Shown here piece after piece: positions 1-9,012 of a stretch of DNA of 40,817 nt. The notes under the pieces are model-generated. The model was not told where the DNA came from, did not search any database, and saw only the letters and a list, made by a program, of their open reading frames with translations. The position numbers were made by a program, and so were the translations under genes. The DNA is from Anaerolineae bacterium (lineage in GTDB: Bacteria > Chloroflexota > Anaerolineae > JAFGEY01). The DNA lies in NCBI GenBank assembly GCA_016783145.1, contig JADHXD010000029.1:1-40817 (forward strand), read 5' to 3'. Position 1 is the first letter of the stretch; each line of letters starts with the position of its first letter.

Positions 1-609
1 CTAGACGCCGGCCCGCAGATTCTCCACACTCCTGGATTCAACGGTAAACCGGCAAAAGTCAACCGTCGTCCCCGGACCGACGGGAGACTGGGCTACCAGG
101 CCGACCTTGATCTGATCCGGCACGGGAAGCGCGCAGTAGCGCACCATACGCCAGCTCTTGCCATCCAGGGCATAGTGCAGGCCAAAGAGGTCGCCTTTGC
201 GGGCGATCTGCAGCCAGACCTCGTCGACCTCCAGGTCAGGGCCGTTCGCGTCGTCCGACAGGCCGTTGGTGACCACGCTGACCACGGCGTGAGTGCCCAG
301 GTCGGTGCCCTCGAAGCAGATCTTGGCCCAATGCGTTTCGTCATGCCGGACCATCAGGCAACCCGCGTCATAGGTCGAGGAAAACGTCGGGCGCACACGC
401 GCCTGGGCCACAAAATCCCCCTCCACCAGCAGCCAGAGAAATGGTGCCGAGTCTGTGGGATGGGTACCACGCGGGTCCTGAAAGTAGTCCGATTTGGCGG
501 GAGCAGAGACGCGCACTCCGCCACCGGGCAGCGGTTCCCACCGCGGGGGTGCGTGGGTCCAGGTCAAGCTTCCAGTCCGTGTAGGTGAGATGTCCTGCAA
601 TAGATCCAT
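1..609 (-). CDS. DUF1349 (concanavalin-like) protein
   Basis: A protein of 202 residues that resembles the DUF1349 family, a jelly-roll/concanavalin-like fold often found in bacterial carbohydrate-related proteins and historically named after a yeast enolase-regulation protein. Typical family features are visible: an N-terminal W-rich strand, a central stretch with DAGCLMVR and HWAKICFE, and a late DGKSWRMVRY strand followed by KVGLVAQSP. No signal peptide is visible. The start is taken at the ATG at 609, which has AGGAGG five bases upstream; an in-frame TTG at 612 is less likely. The gene starts about 20 bases after the stop of the large cyclase/phosphatase gene and is probably in its transcript. 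No catalytic residues are assigned to this family, so the role, perhaps glycan binding, is inference. Confidence 0.85.
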   Translation of the reverse strand: MDLLQDISPTRTGSLTWTHAPPRWEPLPGGGVRVSAPAKSDYFQDPRGTHPTDSAPFLWLLVEGDFVAQARVRPTFSSTYDAGCLMVRHDETHWAKICFEGTDLGTHAVVSVVTNGLSDDANGPDLEVDEVWLQIARKGDLFGLHYALDGKSWRMVRYCALPVPDQIKVGLVAQSPVGPGTTVDFCRFTVESRSVENLRAGV

Positions 610-631
610 CAAAGCCTCCTGTTCTCTACTT

Positions 632-3600
632 TCAGGGTTCTTGTGGGTCGCCGCGAATCACGACCATCAGGGTCATGTCATCGAATCGAGGGGCATCGCC
701 CACGAACTCGTGGACCTCTGCCAACAGAGCCTGCACCATCGCTTGGGCAGGAAGCCCCAGGCCGGTCTGCGCAGCCTGCACCAGCCTGTCCTCGCCGAAC
801 ATCTCCTGCCGCAGGTTGTTGGCGTCGGTAGCGCCATCGGAATAGAGTACCAGGACATCGCCCGGCGCGAGCTGAACCGTAACCTGCGTCCAGCTCGGAT
901 CTTCCAGTATACCGAGCGGCAGGCCAGTGCGCCCCAGCTCGCGCACCGCGCCAGTCATCTGCGCTGGCCCCAGAGTGCTCCACAGATAGGGCGGGTTGTG
1001 ACCTGCGTTGCAGTAGGTCAAGGTGCCCTCAAACGGATCGATCACCCCGTAAAAGGCCGTAATGAACATATCGCTCGCTGTTTCGGTCATAATACGCCTG
1101 TTGACCACTTTGAGCGTTAACTCGGGCTGCGTAGCATACTCGGCAGCATAGGTACGAATGAGGGTCCGCGTCAAGGCCATGTAGAGGGCCGCTCCTACCC
1201 CCTTGTCCGCTACATCCGCCACCACGATCCCCCAACGCCCGTTGAGAAGCGGGATAAAGTCGTAAAAGTCTCCCGATGTCTCTCGGGCGGGCTCCAGAGT
1301 CGCGGCCAACTGCCAGCCAGGGATGTGCGGCGGCTCGGCCGGCAGAAAGCTTCCCTGAACTCGGCCAGCGACGGCCAATTCCCGGGCGACCTGCTGATGT
1401 GCGAGCATCCCAGCATGGATCAGGGCATTGACGGCCTGCAGCTTTTGCTCTGCCAGCGTGGCATAGCGCGAGACACCCAGCTCGCCAAACATCGACAGTG
1501 CCTCGCGGAACAAGGCCCTCGCCCGCTCAAGATCGGCTGGCTCCCCGCGCCTCGTGTGCGTCTCGGCCCACTCATAGGTTAGGCGCGCCCACCACCAGCG
1601 CATGCCCAGGCGGTTGCACGTTCCAGCGGCAGCCTCAAACGCCACCAGAGCCTGCGCCCACTGGCCTCGGGCAATACTCGCCCGTGCTTCAGCAAAGGAC
1701 AACCACATCTCTTCCCAGCCAACAGGCCGCAAATGCGCCGCCTTCCGGGCTTCGGTCAACAGGTCAGCCGCTTCCTCGAATCGTCCCTGTGCGACACGGA
1801 CCTCGCTCATCAAAGCGCGGGGGTGTATCCCGCCCACTCGCCAGCGCTCACAGATCTCGAGAGCCTCCGTGAGCGCGACCTCTGCTTCTTCACGGCGAGC
1901 TGCGGTCAGCCCGCTCACCCTGGTATCGCCCGACAGGACGCCAAACTCGAGCAGGATATCCACAAGCTGACTGTCCATCTCGATCAGGTTATGCAGATCG
2001 TCTCGCTGGCGCGTATCAGCCTGCAGGGCACGCATCCTTTCGGCTGCCTCAGGCAGTTCTCCGCGAAATCGCAGAAGCATCGCCTCGTTGATGCGCAGCA
2101 CAAGTTCCGCCGGACCCGGGTCTGCGAGGTCACTGACCAGGCTGCGCATATCCGCGAACGCTGACTCCACGTCCCCAAAGTCTCCCAGCTTGAGAGCTAG
2201 CTCGGTCACGCCGCCCAAGCTCAAGAGCTCGCCTGCAGTGTCCCCTCGCTGCCGGCGAAGCTCCGCTGCTCGCCGATAATGATCGAGAGCGGTCCGAAGG
2301 TCCGCCATCGTGCTCGACAGAAGCGCAGCCAGGTTGACGTGAGCGCGAGCGGCCTGGCTGAGCAAGCCAGCGGGTTCGGCCAGCTCAACGGCGCGGTTCA
2401 GCACATCCAGTGCTGCCTCAGGCGGTTGATCGGACAGCAGGCCCATCGTCGCCAGGACCTCAGCCTGCACTTCCACGAGCTGCAGGTGCTCCGCCATGTC
2501 GAGCGCCCGTTGGCAGAGCGGGCGAGACTCCTCACCCAGCCCGTTAAAGAGATAAGCCCGCGCTGCCTCGTGCACCAGGAGAGCCAGCCCAGCGCTCGCG
2601 GTCGCCTCGGCAACTGCTGCCAGCCCTTGCTGGCACAGTCCCAGGCTCTCCGGCGTGTCTCCTCCCGCCCAGGCTGCCCGGGCCGAGCGCGCATACAGCC
2701 GAGCTACGCTGTCATCATCCCCAAGGGCCCGATACAGACTGATCCCCTCGCGCCAGGTGAGAATGGCGTCCTGGAAGCGGCTCTGCCAGTACAGGGCCTC
2801 ACCCAGTCCAGACAGCAGGTGGGCCTGATCGAGATCAGAGCTGTCCACCACGCGCGACAGCGCCAGCGCTCGCCGGTAGTGGCTCTCGGCCTCCTGGTTG
2901 GCATAGGTCGCCAGGGCGGCGTTGCCCGCCAGAGTGTAGTACTTGAGCGCCCGCGGATCGACCCCAGGCGGGCCAATGTCAGCAGCGCCCGCCCTGGAAA
3001 AGTGCGTGGCAAGCGTTGCCGCAAGTTCCTGCGAGGCGAGCTGCTCAGGGTATCTGGCCTCCAACACCTCACCCACAGCTCGGTGCAGCCGCTGGCGGTC
3101 TGCAGGCAATATGGAGGCATAGGCAGCCTCCTGGACCAGCACATTCCGGAAGCGATAGGCTAGCTCGGGCGCTACTTGGGCCACGCGCACCAGGCCCGCG
3201 GATTCCAGCACACTCAAGTGGTGCACAAGATGTGTCTCTCGCTGCTCTTCCCCCAGCACCCGCTCGAGCACCCCGACCGGGAACTGCCGCCCAATGACCG
3301 AGGCGACCCGCAAGGCATGCTTGGCCTCGTCGGGCAGCCGATCGATGCGTGTCAGCAGCAATCCCTGCAGGCTGTCGGGAATGTCATCGATCTCGATCTC
3401 GGCGTTGATTTCCCATCTTTCCTCTTCTTGCCGGATCGCCTCGCGATCGATGAGCATGCGGATGACTTCTTCGATGAACAGCGGGTTCCCTTCAGCCTTG
3501 GACGAGATCAGGTCACCCACCCGGCCGGGCAGTGTTTCGGACTGGAGAAGACTGGCGATGAGATGCTGGCTGTCCCGTTCGGAGAGCGTATCCAGCGTCA

Positions 3601-5179
3601 GCTCGCTCAGACTGCCACCAATGGTCTCACGGGCAGCGACGACGAGTTTCCAGCCCGGCGCGTCTCGATCGGCGCGGGTGACCAGGCAGAGCAGCAAGGA
3701 TGTGGAAGAGACCAGCGGCAGTAGGTGGATCAGCAACTGGATCGAAGAAGGATCGGCCCAATGGAGGTTCTCCAGGATCAACACCAAAGGCCGGCGAGCA
3801 GCCAGCGCTCGCAGCAGTTGCCGCAAAGCCGCCAGGTACTGTGCCCGGAGCGCTTGGGGGTCGAGGCGCTGCGCCCGTTCCAGCGCCGAGGGGTCAAGCT
3901 TCAGCGACAACAAGTGCCCCAGGTACGCGTATACCTCGGTCCCACTATCCCGCTCCAGGTGATCGTCTCCACCCTTGGCGGCGTCAAAGAGGTCGCGGAC
4001 GAGCGCCAGCAGTGCGGCACGAGTCTCCGGTTCATCGGCAGAGGGTGAGACGCCGATCAAAGAACGCAGCAGATCAGTCAGCAGGTGGTAGGGCAGGTCT
4101 CGGCTGTAGGAGAGGCATCGTCCTTTCACCCACTGCAGAGGCGGTTGGCCCGCCGTGGGAGCCTCCCTCTCGGCCTCTTTGCTGGCCGCCGCCCACTCGG
4201 CGATCAGGCGCGTCTTGCCCAGGCCCGGTTCACCGACGATCAGCACGGCACGTCCCAATCCTGCCCGCACGATGTCGCCGAGCCGGAGCAGAACGAACAG
4301 CTCATCATCACGACCGATCATCGGGCTCACCAGGCTCCGTTCGTAATCCGGCTCGGACCTCAGGCCACGGACCTGGTACACGCGCACTGGCTCGATCTGC
4401 CCTTCTGCCTCGATCCGGCCCAGATCTACGCAGTCGAAAAAGGGAGCTACAAAGCGATAGGTATCCTCCGAGATCAGCACCTTCATCGGCCACTTGATCG
4501 CTTCAACCTGCGCCGCGAGGTTGATCGCCCCGCCGAGCGCCGAATACTCGTAGGTGAGATCGCTGTCGACCGGTCCGATGACCACGGGCCCTGTGCCCAG
4601 GCTCACGCGCACCGCAAACTCGACGCCGTACTCCTGGCGCACCTCATAGGCGTATGACTGCATCTCGCCCAGCAGCTCGAGCGCCGCGTGCACCGCACGC
4701 AAGGGATCGTCCTCGTGAGCCACCGGGGCACCAAAGAAGGCGAGCAGTTCGTCCCCCAGCAAGCGGGCAACAGTACCCTCGTAGCGATAGATGACCGGGT
4801 AGCACCGGTCCAGCGCGCCGTTCATGATCTCTGCCCAGTCACTGTCATCCATGCGCTCACCCAGTGCGGTGGAGCCGACGACGTCGACGAACAGAGCGGT
4901 CACAACACGGCGCTCGCCAGCCAGGAGGCCAGCAGCGCGCACCTTTTCGACGAGCGGAGCCGGAGCGGCAGCAGCGAGGCGAGAAAAACGGGCATCATCC
5001 AGCGGAGTGCTTTGGCGGAGCGGCTGACCGCAGTTCATACAGAAGCGCGCCCCAGAGAGCAGGGTCATCTCGCAATTGGGACAGCGTTGGACCGGCTCCT
5101 CCCGAGCCAGGACCGCGCCACAGTTCTGGCAGAACTGTGCCGTGGAAGGATTGCTCGTTTGGCAGCGAGGACAGTTCAT
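632..5179 (-). CDS. Zinc-ribbon / class III cyclase / ATPase / TPR / SpoIIE-phosphatase fusion
   Basis: A 1515-residue cytoplasmic signalling protein. Domains in order: two zinc ribbons (Cys 3, 6, 17, 20 and 33, 36, 47, 50); a class III adenylate/guanylate cyclase-like domain (about 90-270) with FVDVVGST (metal Asp 99) and GDELLAFFG (142-150); an AAA/NTPase module with Walker A GEPGLGKT (316-323) and a downstream STAND-like region; a long helical TPR region (roughly 750-1240); and a C-terminal PP2C-type SpoIIE/RsbU phosphatase (about 1265-1510) with SGDFYD, VADVADKGVGAAL, YSDGATDA and FDDMTL metal-binding motifs. Cyclase-ATPase-TPR proteins are common in Chloroflexota and Actinobacteria; adding a SpoIIE output domain to the same chain is less usual. 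The start at 5179 has GAGGAG ten bases upstream; an in-frame GTG at 5197 lacks a ribosome site. The substrate, ATP or GTP, cannot be read from the sequence. Confidence 0.93.
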   Translation of the reverse strand: MNCPRCQTSNPSTAQFCQNCGAVLAREEPVQRCPNCEMTLLSGARFCMNCGQPLRQSTPLDDARFSRLAAAAPAPLVEKVRAAGLLAGERRVVTALFVDVVGSTALGERMDDSDWAEIMNGALDRCYPVIYRYEGTVARLLGDELLAFFGAPVAHEDDPLRAVHAALELLGEMQSYAYEVRQEYGVEFAVRVSLGTGPVVIGPVDSDLTYEYSALGGAINLAAQVEAIKWPMKVLISEDTYRFVAPFFDCVDLGRIEAEGQIEPVRVYQVRGLRSEPDYERSLVSPMIGRDDELFVLLRLGDIVRAGLGRAVLIVGEPGLGKTRLIAEWAAASKEAEREAPTAGQPPLQWVKGRCLSYSRDLPYHLLTDLLRSLIGVSPSADEPETRAALLALVRDLFDAAKGGDDHLERDSGTEVYAYLGHLLSLKLDPSALERAQRLDPQALRAQYLAALRQLLRALAARRPLVLILENLHWADPSSIQLLIHLLPLVSSTSLLLCLVTRADRDAPGWKLVVAARETIGGSLSELTLDTLSERDSQHLIASLLQSETLPGRVGDLISSKAEGNPLFIEEVIRMLIDREAIRQEEERWEINAEIEIDDIPDSLQGLLLTRIDRLPDEAKHALRVASVIGRQFPVGVLERVLGEEQRETHLVHHLSVLESAGLVRVAQVAPELAYRFRNVLVQEAAYASILPADRQRLHRAVGEVLEARYPEQLASQELAATLATHFSRAGAADIGPPGVDPRALKYYTLAGNAALATYANQEAESHYRRALALSRVVDSSDLDQAHLLSGLGEALYWQSRFQDAILTWREGISLYRALGDDDSVARLYARSARAAWAGGDTPESLGLCQQGLAAVAEATASAGLALLVHEAARAYLFNGLGEESRPLCQRALDMAEHLQLVEVQAEVLATMGLLSDQPPEAALDVLNRAVELAEPAGLLSQAARAHVNLAALLSSTMADLRTALDHYRRAAELRRQRGDTAGELLSLGGVTELALKLGDFGDVESAFADMRSLVSDLADPGPAELVLRINEAMLLRFRGELPEAAERMRALQADTRQRDDLHNLIEMDSQLVDILLEFGVLSGDTRVSGLTAARREEAEVALTEALEICERWRVGGIHPRALMSEVRVAQGRFEEAADLLTEARKAAHLRPVGWEEMWLSFAEARASIARGQWAQALVAFEAAAGTCNRLGMRWWWARLTYEWAETHTRRGEPADLERARALFREALSMFGELGVSRYATLAEQKLQAVNALIHAGMLAHQQVARELAVAGRVQGSFLPAEPPHIPGWQLAATLEPARETSGDFYDFIPLLNGRWGIVVADVADKGVGAALYMALTRTLIRTYAAEYATQPELTLKVVNRRIMTETASDMFITAFYGVIDPFEGTLTYCNAGHNPPYLWSTLGPAQMTGAVRELGRTGLPLGILEDPSWTQVTVQLAPGDVLVLYSDGATDANNLRQEMFGEDRLVQAAQTGLGLPAQAMVQALLAEVHEFVGDAPRFDDMTLMVVIRGDPQEP

Positions 5180-5239
5180 AGAGCCGTCTCTCCTCACAGA
5201 TCACCTGCCACCTTGAGGCTCAAAGCATGTACCCCACAG

Positions 5240-7006
5240 CTATCCAGAGCCGCCCTCCAGCACCAGCTTTAGCCCCCAGTCCCCCGTAGAGGGATACTCG
5301 GGCAGAGCGATGTGACACCTCGGGTCCGCCGTCAGGTGCCCTGCCTCGATCCACTTGCCTGTACGCGGATCGAACCACCGGGCCGTGTAGGTCTGCCCCG
5401 CCAGCGCCCCACGGAGAGTGCCCCGCGGGCAGCCGGCTTCAAAGTAGAGCATAAAGAGGTCCTTCTCGGGCGTGCGGGCGCAAAAGGCCCAACCTCGATG
5501 GGTGTGCACCTCGTGCGACCTGCTTGGGTAGACCAGGTCAGCGTTGGGGACCAGATCACGGTAACGACACCCTTCCGACAGGGCGAACGTGCGCAGGTGC
5601 TCAAGCTGCGCGCCCGACGGCCACTCGATCGATTCCCACATGCGGGTCAGTGCGCCGGGCTCGATGTCCCCACCCCACAAGCCGTCTGCGCCATAGATGT
5701 GGCCTGCAAAGCCGCCCGAGAGCAGGCTGCCATACATCGCCGCCCGGCAAGACAGGTCATCCTCTTCCGACCCGCCCGGGGCGGCGATGTGAGGAGGCCA
5801 TCCGGCATAGTAGGGCTCGCCGTTCAGGGCCGGGCGAGGTGGATCGCACTCGTGATAGATCTCGGTCAGGTGCCAGCAGACGTTGTGGTCGCGCCGGTTG
5901 CCCACCTGGTGCATCGTGATCCACGAAGCCTGACCAAAGTTGAGGAGAGTCGAGGCGTCGGCATTGGCCGAGAGCAGCGTGCCAAAGGGAGGCGGACCAT
6001 AGCGGTCGATCACCAGGAGGATCGGCTCATTGTATTCCCGGGAAGGCACGGTCATCTTGGACCAGTCAAAGTGGATGGGGCTGAGAATGCAGTGGTTCGC
6101 CTGGTACCGGCTGAACACATACTGGACATAGCGAGCATAGGACTCGGGCCAGTCATAGTAGCCCGCCCAGCAGCGGCTTACATCACGGCGCGCCACCTCG
6201 ATAAAGGGCGTAAAGCCCTGCGCGTTGAGGTAGTCGATCTTGCGGTCCATATACTGAAAGTAAGCAGGATTGAGCCGATCGACATCGGGGTACACATCCT
6301 GGTAACCGGGCACGCGTCCAGGGAAAAGAAAGGGGCGTCCTCCTTCATTGTGCATATTCTTGGCGCTGTCTGTCCCCCACTGCGGCCAGGCGTTGCGAAC
6401 GCCAATGTCCGCGCTTTCATCCAGCCAGATCGTCGGAGGGTATCCATCATTGGCCCAGGCAGGCAGGGCGGCGATGATGGCAATGCAGTTGTAGCCCTGC
6501 GCCTTGCGGAACAGCACCATATCCTTGAAGCCCATTTCCGGGCCAATTGTCCGAGCGCGCTCGTCGTCATACCACGGATAGCGAAAGGTCGGTGTGGACC
6601 ACCAGGTATCTCCCAGCAGAAAACAGGGCATGCCATCGGCATATTCCAGCGCATGGCCATTGGCCGTGGCCCTCAGAAAACCACGACGACAAGGGTTCTC
6701 GCTTTTTTCCGCCTCCGTCCACTCGACGGTGACAAAGCGGCCTTGCTGACCGCTCAATCCGGCATCGGGCGGGGTGGATCCACTGCTCCACGTCCATTCG
6801 CCAGGAGCCGTGGCCAGGACGCGCACGCGAAAGAGGTCTCCCCCATCCCAAAAGCCATAGACGCGCTTCTCAAACCCCGGCCCGCAAAGATCGACCCATA
6901 CCTCGACCTCGGTATACGGATTGTCGTATGTCTCTTGGGCCTCCAGGGTGACTTCCAGCTTTTCCCAGACGTGCAGGGGCGGACAGCTTGTCTGATCTTG
7001 ATCCAT
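5240..7006 (-). CDS. GH140-like glycoside hydrolase (DUF5060 + DUF4038 + collagen-binding-like C-terminus)
   Basis: A protein of about 588 residues with the layout of apiosidase-like enzymes: a DUF5060 beta-sandwich at the N-terminus (about 10-90, GPGFEKRVYGFWDGG and FRVRVLATAPGEWTW), a DUF4038 TIM barrel (about 105-430, beginning NGHALEYADGMPCFLLGDTWW), and a C-terminal beta domain that ends with YTARWFDPRTGKW, as in Collagen_bind_2-type modules. GH140 members act on apiose-containing pectin, but DUF4038 proteins are broader, so the exact substrate is unknown. No signal peptide is seen. The start at 7006 has GGAGA six bases upstream; the ATG at 7018 is also open. It lies 60 bases upstream of the signalling giant, with no clear promoter between them, and follows a decayed GH43-type remnant. 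Confidence 0.88.
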   Translation of the reverse strand: MDQDQTSCPPLHVWEKLEVTLEAQETYDNPYTEVEVWVDLCGPGFEKRVYGFWDGGDLFRVRVLATAPGEWTWSSGSTPPDAGLSGQQGRFVTVEWTEAEKSENPCRRGFLRATANGHALEYADGMPCFLLGDTWWSTPTFRYPWYDDERARTIGPEMGFKDMVLFRKAQGYNCIAIIAALPAWANDGYPPTIWLDESADIGVRNAWPQWGTDSAKNMHNEGGRPFLFPGRVPGYQDVYPDVDRLNPAYFQYMDRKIDYLNAQGFTPFIEVARRDVSRCWAGYYDWPESYARYVQYVFSRYQANHCILSPIHFDWSKMTVPSREYNEPILLVIDRYGPPPFGTLLSANADASTLLNFGQASWITMHQVGNRRDHNVCWHLTEIYHECDPPRPALNGEPYYAGWPPHIAAPGGSEEDDLSCRAAMYGSLLSGGFAGHIYGADGLWGGDIEPGALTRMWESIEWPSGAQLEHLRTFALSEGCRYRDLVPNADLVYPSRSHEVHTHRGWAFCARTPEKDLFMLYFEAGCPRGTLRGALAGQTYTARWFDPRTGKWIEAGHLTADPRCHIALPEYPSTGDWGLKLVLEGGSG

Positions 7007-7055
7007 CGATTTCTCCATTCACTGCACCCGTTCGAATCCACACGTTGCCCGATCT

Positions 7056-7312
7056 TTAGGCCGTGGGTCTGTCCAGCTCGGCAAGGGCAATGCCGCGCTT
7101 GCCGGCTATCGAATACAACAGACAAGTCTTGCCCTCCCTGCAAAGATGCCCGGATCGCGCAGTTGGCGCACCGGCTCCGGCGTCCAGCCTCGTTTCGATG
7201 GTTCGAGGGGCAGTCCGGCACCCTCATACTCGATACCTGGCTCCAGGATGGTGATCGGCTCAGAGGGGGTCCACGGCATCCAGTCGGGGGTCAGGTCAAT
7301 GGTAGACAGCTC
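7056..7312 (-). pseudogene. 3' remnant of a GH43-type gene (frameshifted)
   Basis: The interval between the GH140-like and GH30-like genes is not empty. On the minus strand one frame reads STIDLTPDWMPWTPSEP, then RGWTPEPVRQLRDPGIF; after a frameshift near 7130-7140 a second frame continues EGKTCLLYSIAGKRGIALAE to a stop at 7056-7058. The two pieces together match the C-terminal end of five-bladed propeller proteins of the GH43 type, where a conserved R-D-P strand is followed by a G-x-x-Y-LLYS strand. No intact N-terminal part is visible between 7313 and 7413. I read this as the surviving 3' end of a decayed glycosidase gene. The family name is from memory of such C-termini and is not certain. 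Confidence 0.6.
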
Positions 7313-7413
7313 TCACAGCCAATCCTTCCTATCATGCCCCATACGCACGGGGCGCCCCGGATGTCACAGAGCAGCCTGCAAACGTGGTCGGGCGGACTCA
7401 GGGTCCCACCCGG

Positions 7414-8826
7414 CTAGAGGCCGTAGAACGTGGTCACCGAGCCTGCAGGCGCCCTGTACACGATCTCGGGGTCCGCGGCATAGTCGCCGAGGGGTCTGTA
7501 CCGGTCGCTCGGAGACGAGCGGTAGGCTGTGAACGACGTGCTTGTGCTGCCAACTACCTCGATGTTCAGGTCGCGCTCCTCCTCGGCGAGGTTGACCACG
7601 ACAAAGGCATCTGGGTTCCCGCTGCCGTTGCTGGCAAAGGCGATCAGGCTGATCTCGGAATCGTTCGACCGCACCCTGGCGACAGCCATGCCCGGCTGCC
7701 CCGCTCGGCAGACCTGCTTGTAAAAGTAGTACCCGCGTTCGATGGTATAGCTCCCCTCGTCATCCACGCGGATCGCCGTGCCAGGATTGGGATCGCCGCC
7801 CACCCACTTGCTGGAACGCTGGACGGTGGCCCAGGGGATGATCGCGTTCACCTTGGCCGAATAGATGTTGTTATGGATCTCCCACACAAAGAACGCATCC
7901 ATTTGACTCCAACTGGTGGAGGTCGCCCAGGCGTGTAATCCCGGTGCGGATGCCCGGATGCCGTCGATGCCCACGCTGCGCCAGTCCCCATACCATCGCC
8001 CCGGGTTTCGACCGTAAAAGCCGTGGGAGGTGATCAAGCCCAGGTTCTTTGCCGCACCCGAATCGTCGGCCAAGGCATCGGCGTATCCCCACTCGTGGAA
8101 GCGAACCCAGTTGCTCGTCTCACCCGGGGCAATGCCTACATCCTGCATGCCCTGCGCGTCCAGCATGCCGCGCATAAAGCGCACAAAGTCAACGACCTGT
8201 TCGGGCGGCCAGTACATGTTGTAGTCGTGATTCGGGGTACCCGCCGTGCTGCCGTCCAGCGGCCATCTCTGCCAGTCCTCGCCCTCGTTGTGCAGGCACA
8301 CATACTTGACCGGAAAGCGCTCCACCTCGCGCAGGTAGCTGGCCCAGGAGATCAGGTACTTGGCCGCTTCGAACTTGTACTTGGGGTCGAGGTCACGCCC
8401 ACGGACGAACTTTTGCACCGTCATCCAACCCGGAGGGCCGTACAGGGTGGTCAGGATGGACAGGTCATCCCCACGGGCTCGCGTCCGCAAAAGCCCGTGG
8501 CGCACAAAGTAGCGCATCCACTGGGTAGTGCTCTGGTGATCGTACACACCCGTATCGATCACGCTGGGATCCCAGTCATAGTCCGCTCCCGGCTCCGGCT
8601 GATGGAAAGGATCGAGGAACATCTTGAGCACACCGGGCTTGAGCCCGTCATCGCCAAAGATCAGGTCGATGATCTGCTGTCGGTCGGTTTCGGTGAGCGT
8701 GCTGAACCCGCCGTATTCCTGCGGATCGGCCTGGTAATCGCGGGTCTGAGCAGCCTCCACATAGTTGACGCCAAACCCGTCCCAGTCGTTGACCTTGACC
8801 GTGAAATCGACCGCGGTTCTTCTCAT
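7414..8826 (-). CDS. GH30-like glycoside hydrolase
   Basis: A protein of 470 residues resembling clan-A TIM-barrel hydrolases of the GH30/glucosylceramidase type. The start has DGFGVNYVEAAQ, where GH30 enzymes carry the GxGG-like first strand. VCLHNEGED places the likely acid/base at Glu181, and FFVWEIHNN places the likely nucleophile at Glu316. The last 90 residues (DAFVVVNLAEEERDLNIEV onwards) form the side beta-sandwich typical of GH30, ending PAGSVTTFYGL. GH30 enzymes cleave beta-glucosidic, beta-xylosidic or beta-1,6-galactosidic bonds; the specificity here is not readable. No signal peptide is seen. AAGGAGA lies eight bases before the ATG. It has its own promoter with a palindrome (8897-8925), so it is likely a regulated catabolic gene. 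Confidence 0.88.
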   Translation of the reverse strand: MRRTAVDFTVKVNDWDGFGVNYVEAAQTRDYQADPQEYGGFSTLTETDRQQIIDLIFGDDGLKPGVLKMFLDPFHQPEPGADYDWDPSVIDTGVYDHQSTTQWMRYFVRHGLLRTRARGDDLSILTTLYGPPGWMTVQKFVRGRDLDPKYKFEAAKYLISWASYLREVERFPVKYVCLHNEGEDWQRWPLDGSTAGTPNHDYNMYWPPEQVVDFVRFMRGMLDAQGMQDVGIAPGETSNWVRFHEWGYADALADDSGAAKNLGLITSHGFYGRNPGRWYGDWRSVGIDGIRASAPGLHAWATSTSWSQMDAFFVWEIHNNIYSAKVNAIIPWATVQRSSKWVGGDPNPGTAIRVDDEGSYTIERGYYFYKQVCRAGQPGMAVARVRSNDSEISLIAFASNGSGNPDAFVVVNLAEEERDLNIEVVGSTSTSFTAYRSSPSDRYRPLGDYAADPEIVYRAPAGSVTTFYGL

Positions 8827-8896
8827 CAGACCGGTCTCCTTTGCGAGATGCCTGCCTGTCTCAGATCAGGCAGCGGGGCAAGGATGAGACGGCACC

Positions 8897-8925
8897 ATTG
8901 TACTCGGATTTGCGCGATCGCGCAA
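8897..8925 (-). promoter_or_regulatory. Promoter of the GH30-like gene
   Basis: On the minus strand TTGCGC (8920-8925) and TACAAT (8897-8902) are separated by 17 bases, a good sigma-70 type match, about 70 bases upstream of the GH30-like start. The -35 box and most of the spacer are part of a perfect palindrome. Confidence 0.65.
8910..8925. promoter_or_regulatory. Candidate operator, perfect 16-bp palindrome
   Basis: TTGCGCGATCGCGCAA is its own reverse complement and lies over the -35 box and spacer of the GH30-like promoter, only 16 bases from the -35 of the divergent radical SAM promoter. Its size, CG centre and position resemble operators of LacI-family sugar regulators. No lacI-type gene is in the window, so the regulator is unknown. 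Confidence 0.5.
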
Positions 8926-8940
8926 CAGGCTTTGCCACCG

Positions 8941-8969
8941 TTGACGGTCATCAGAACCTATGCTATACT
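8941..8969 (+). promoter_or_regulatory. Promoter of the radical SAM / DUF2344 pair
   Basis: TTGACG (8941-8946), a 17-base spacer and TATACT (8964-8969), with an extended -10 TGC directly before it, 43 bases upstream of the ATG at 9013. This is one of the best sigma-70 matches in the window. Confidence 0.75.
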
Positions 8970-9012
8970 GGCCTCCAGGTCGCAGAACGCGATCCTCTTG
9001 CTAGAGAGCGCT

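Noticed and set aside
4735..4760. GDEL instead of the more common GDG in the cyclase domain as a sign of inactivity
   Set aside because: The metal-binding Asp residues are kept and such variation is common in this protein family.
5312..7417. Plus-strand open frame of 701 codons opposite the GH140-like gene
   Set aside because: It is antisense to a clearly recognised hydrolase and has no family features, as also for the frame at 34045-35769 opposite GH43-GH3.
8023..9012. N-terminal extension of the radical SAM gene
   Set aside because: The extension is antisense to the GH30-like gene, and the promoter and family start support the ATG at 9013.
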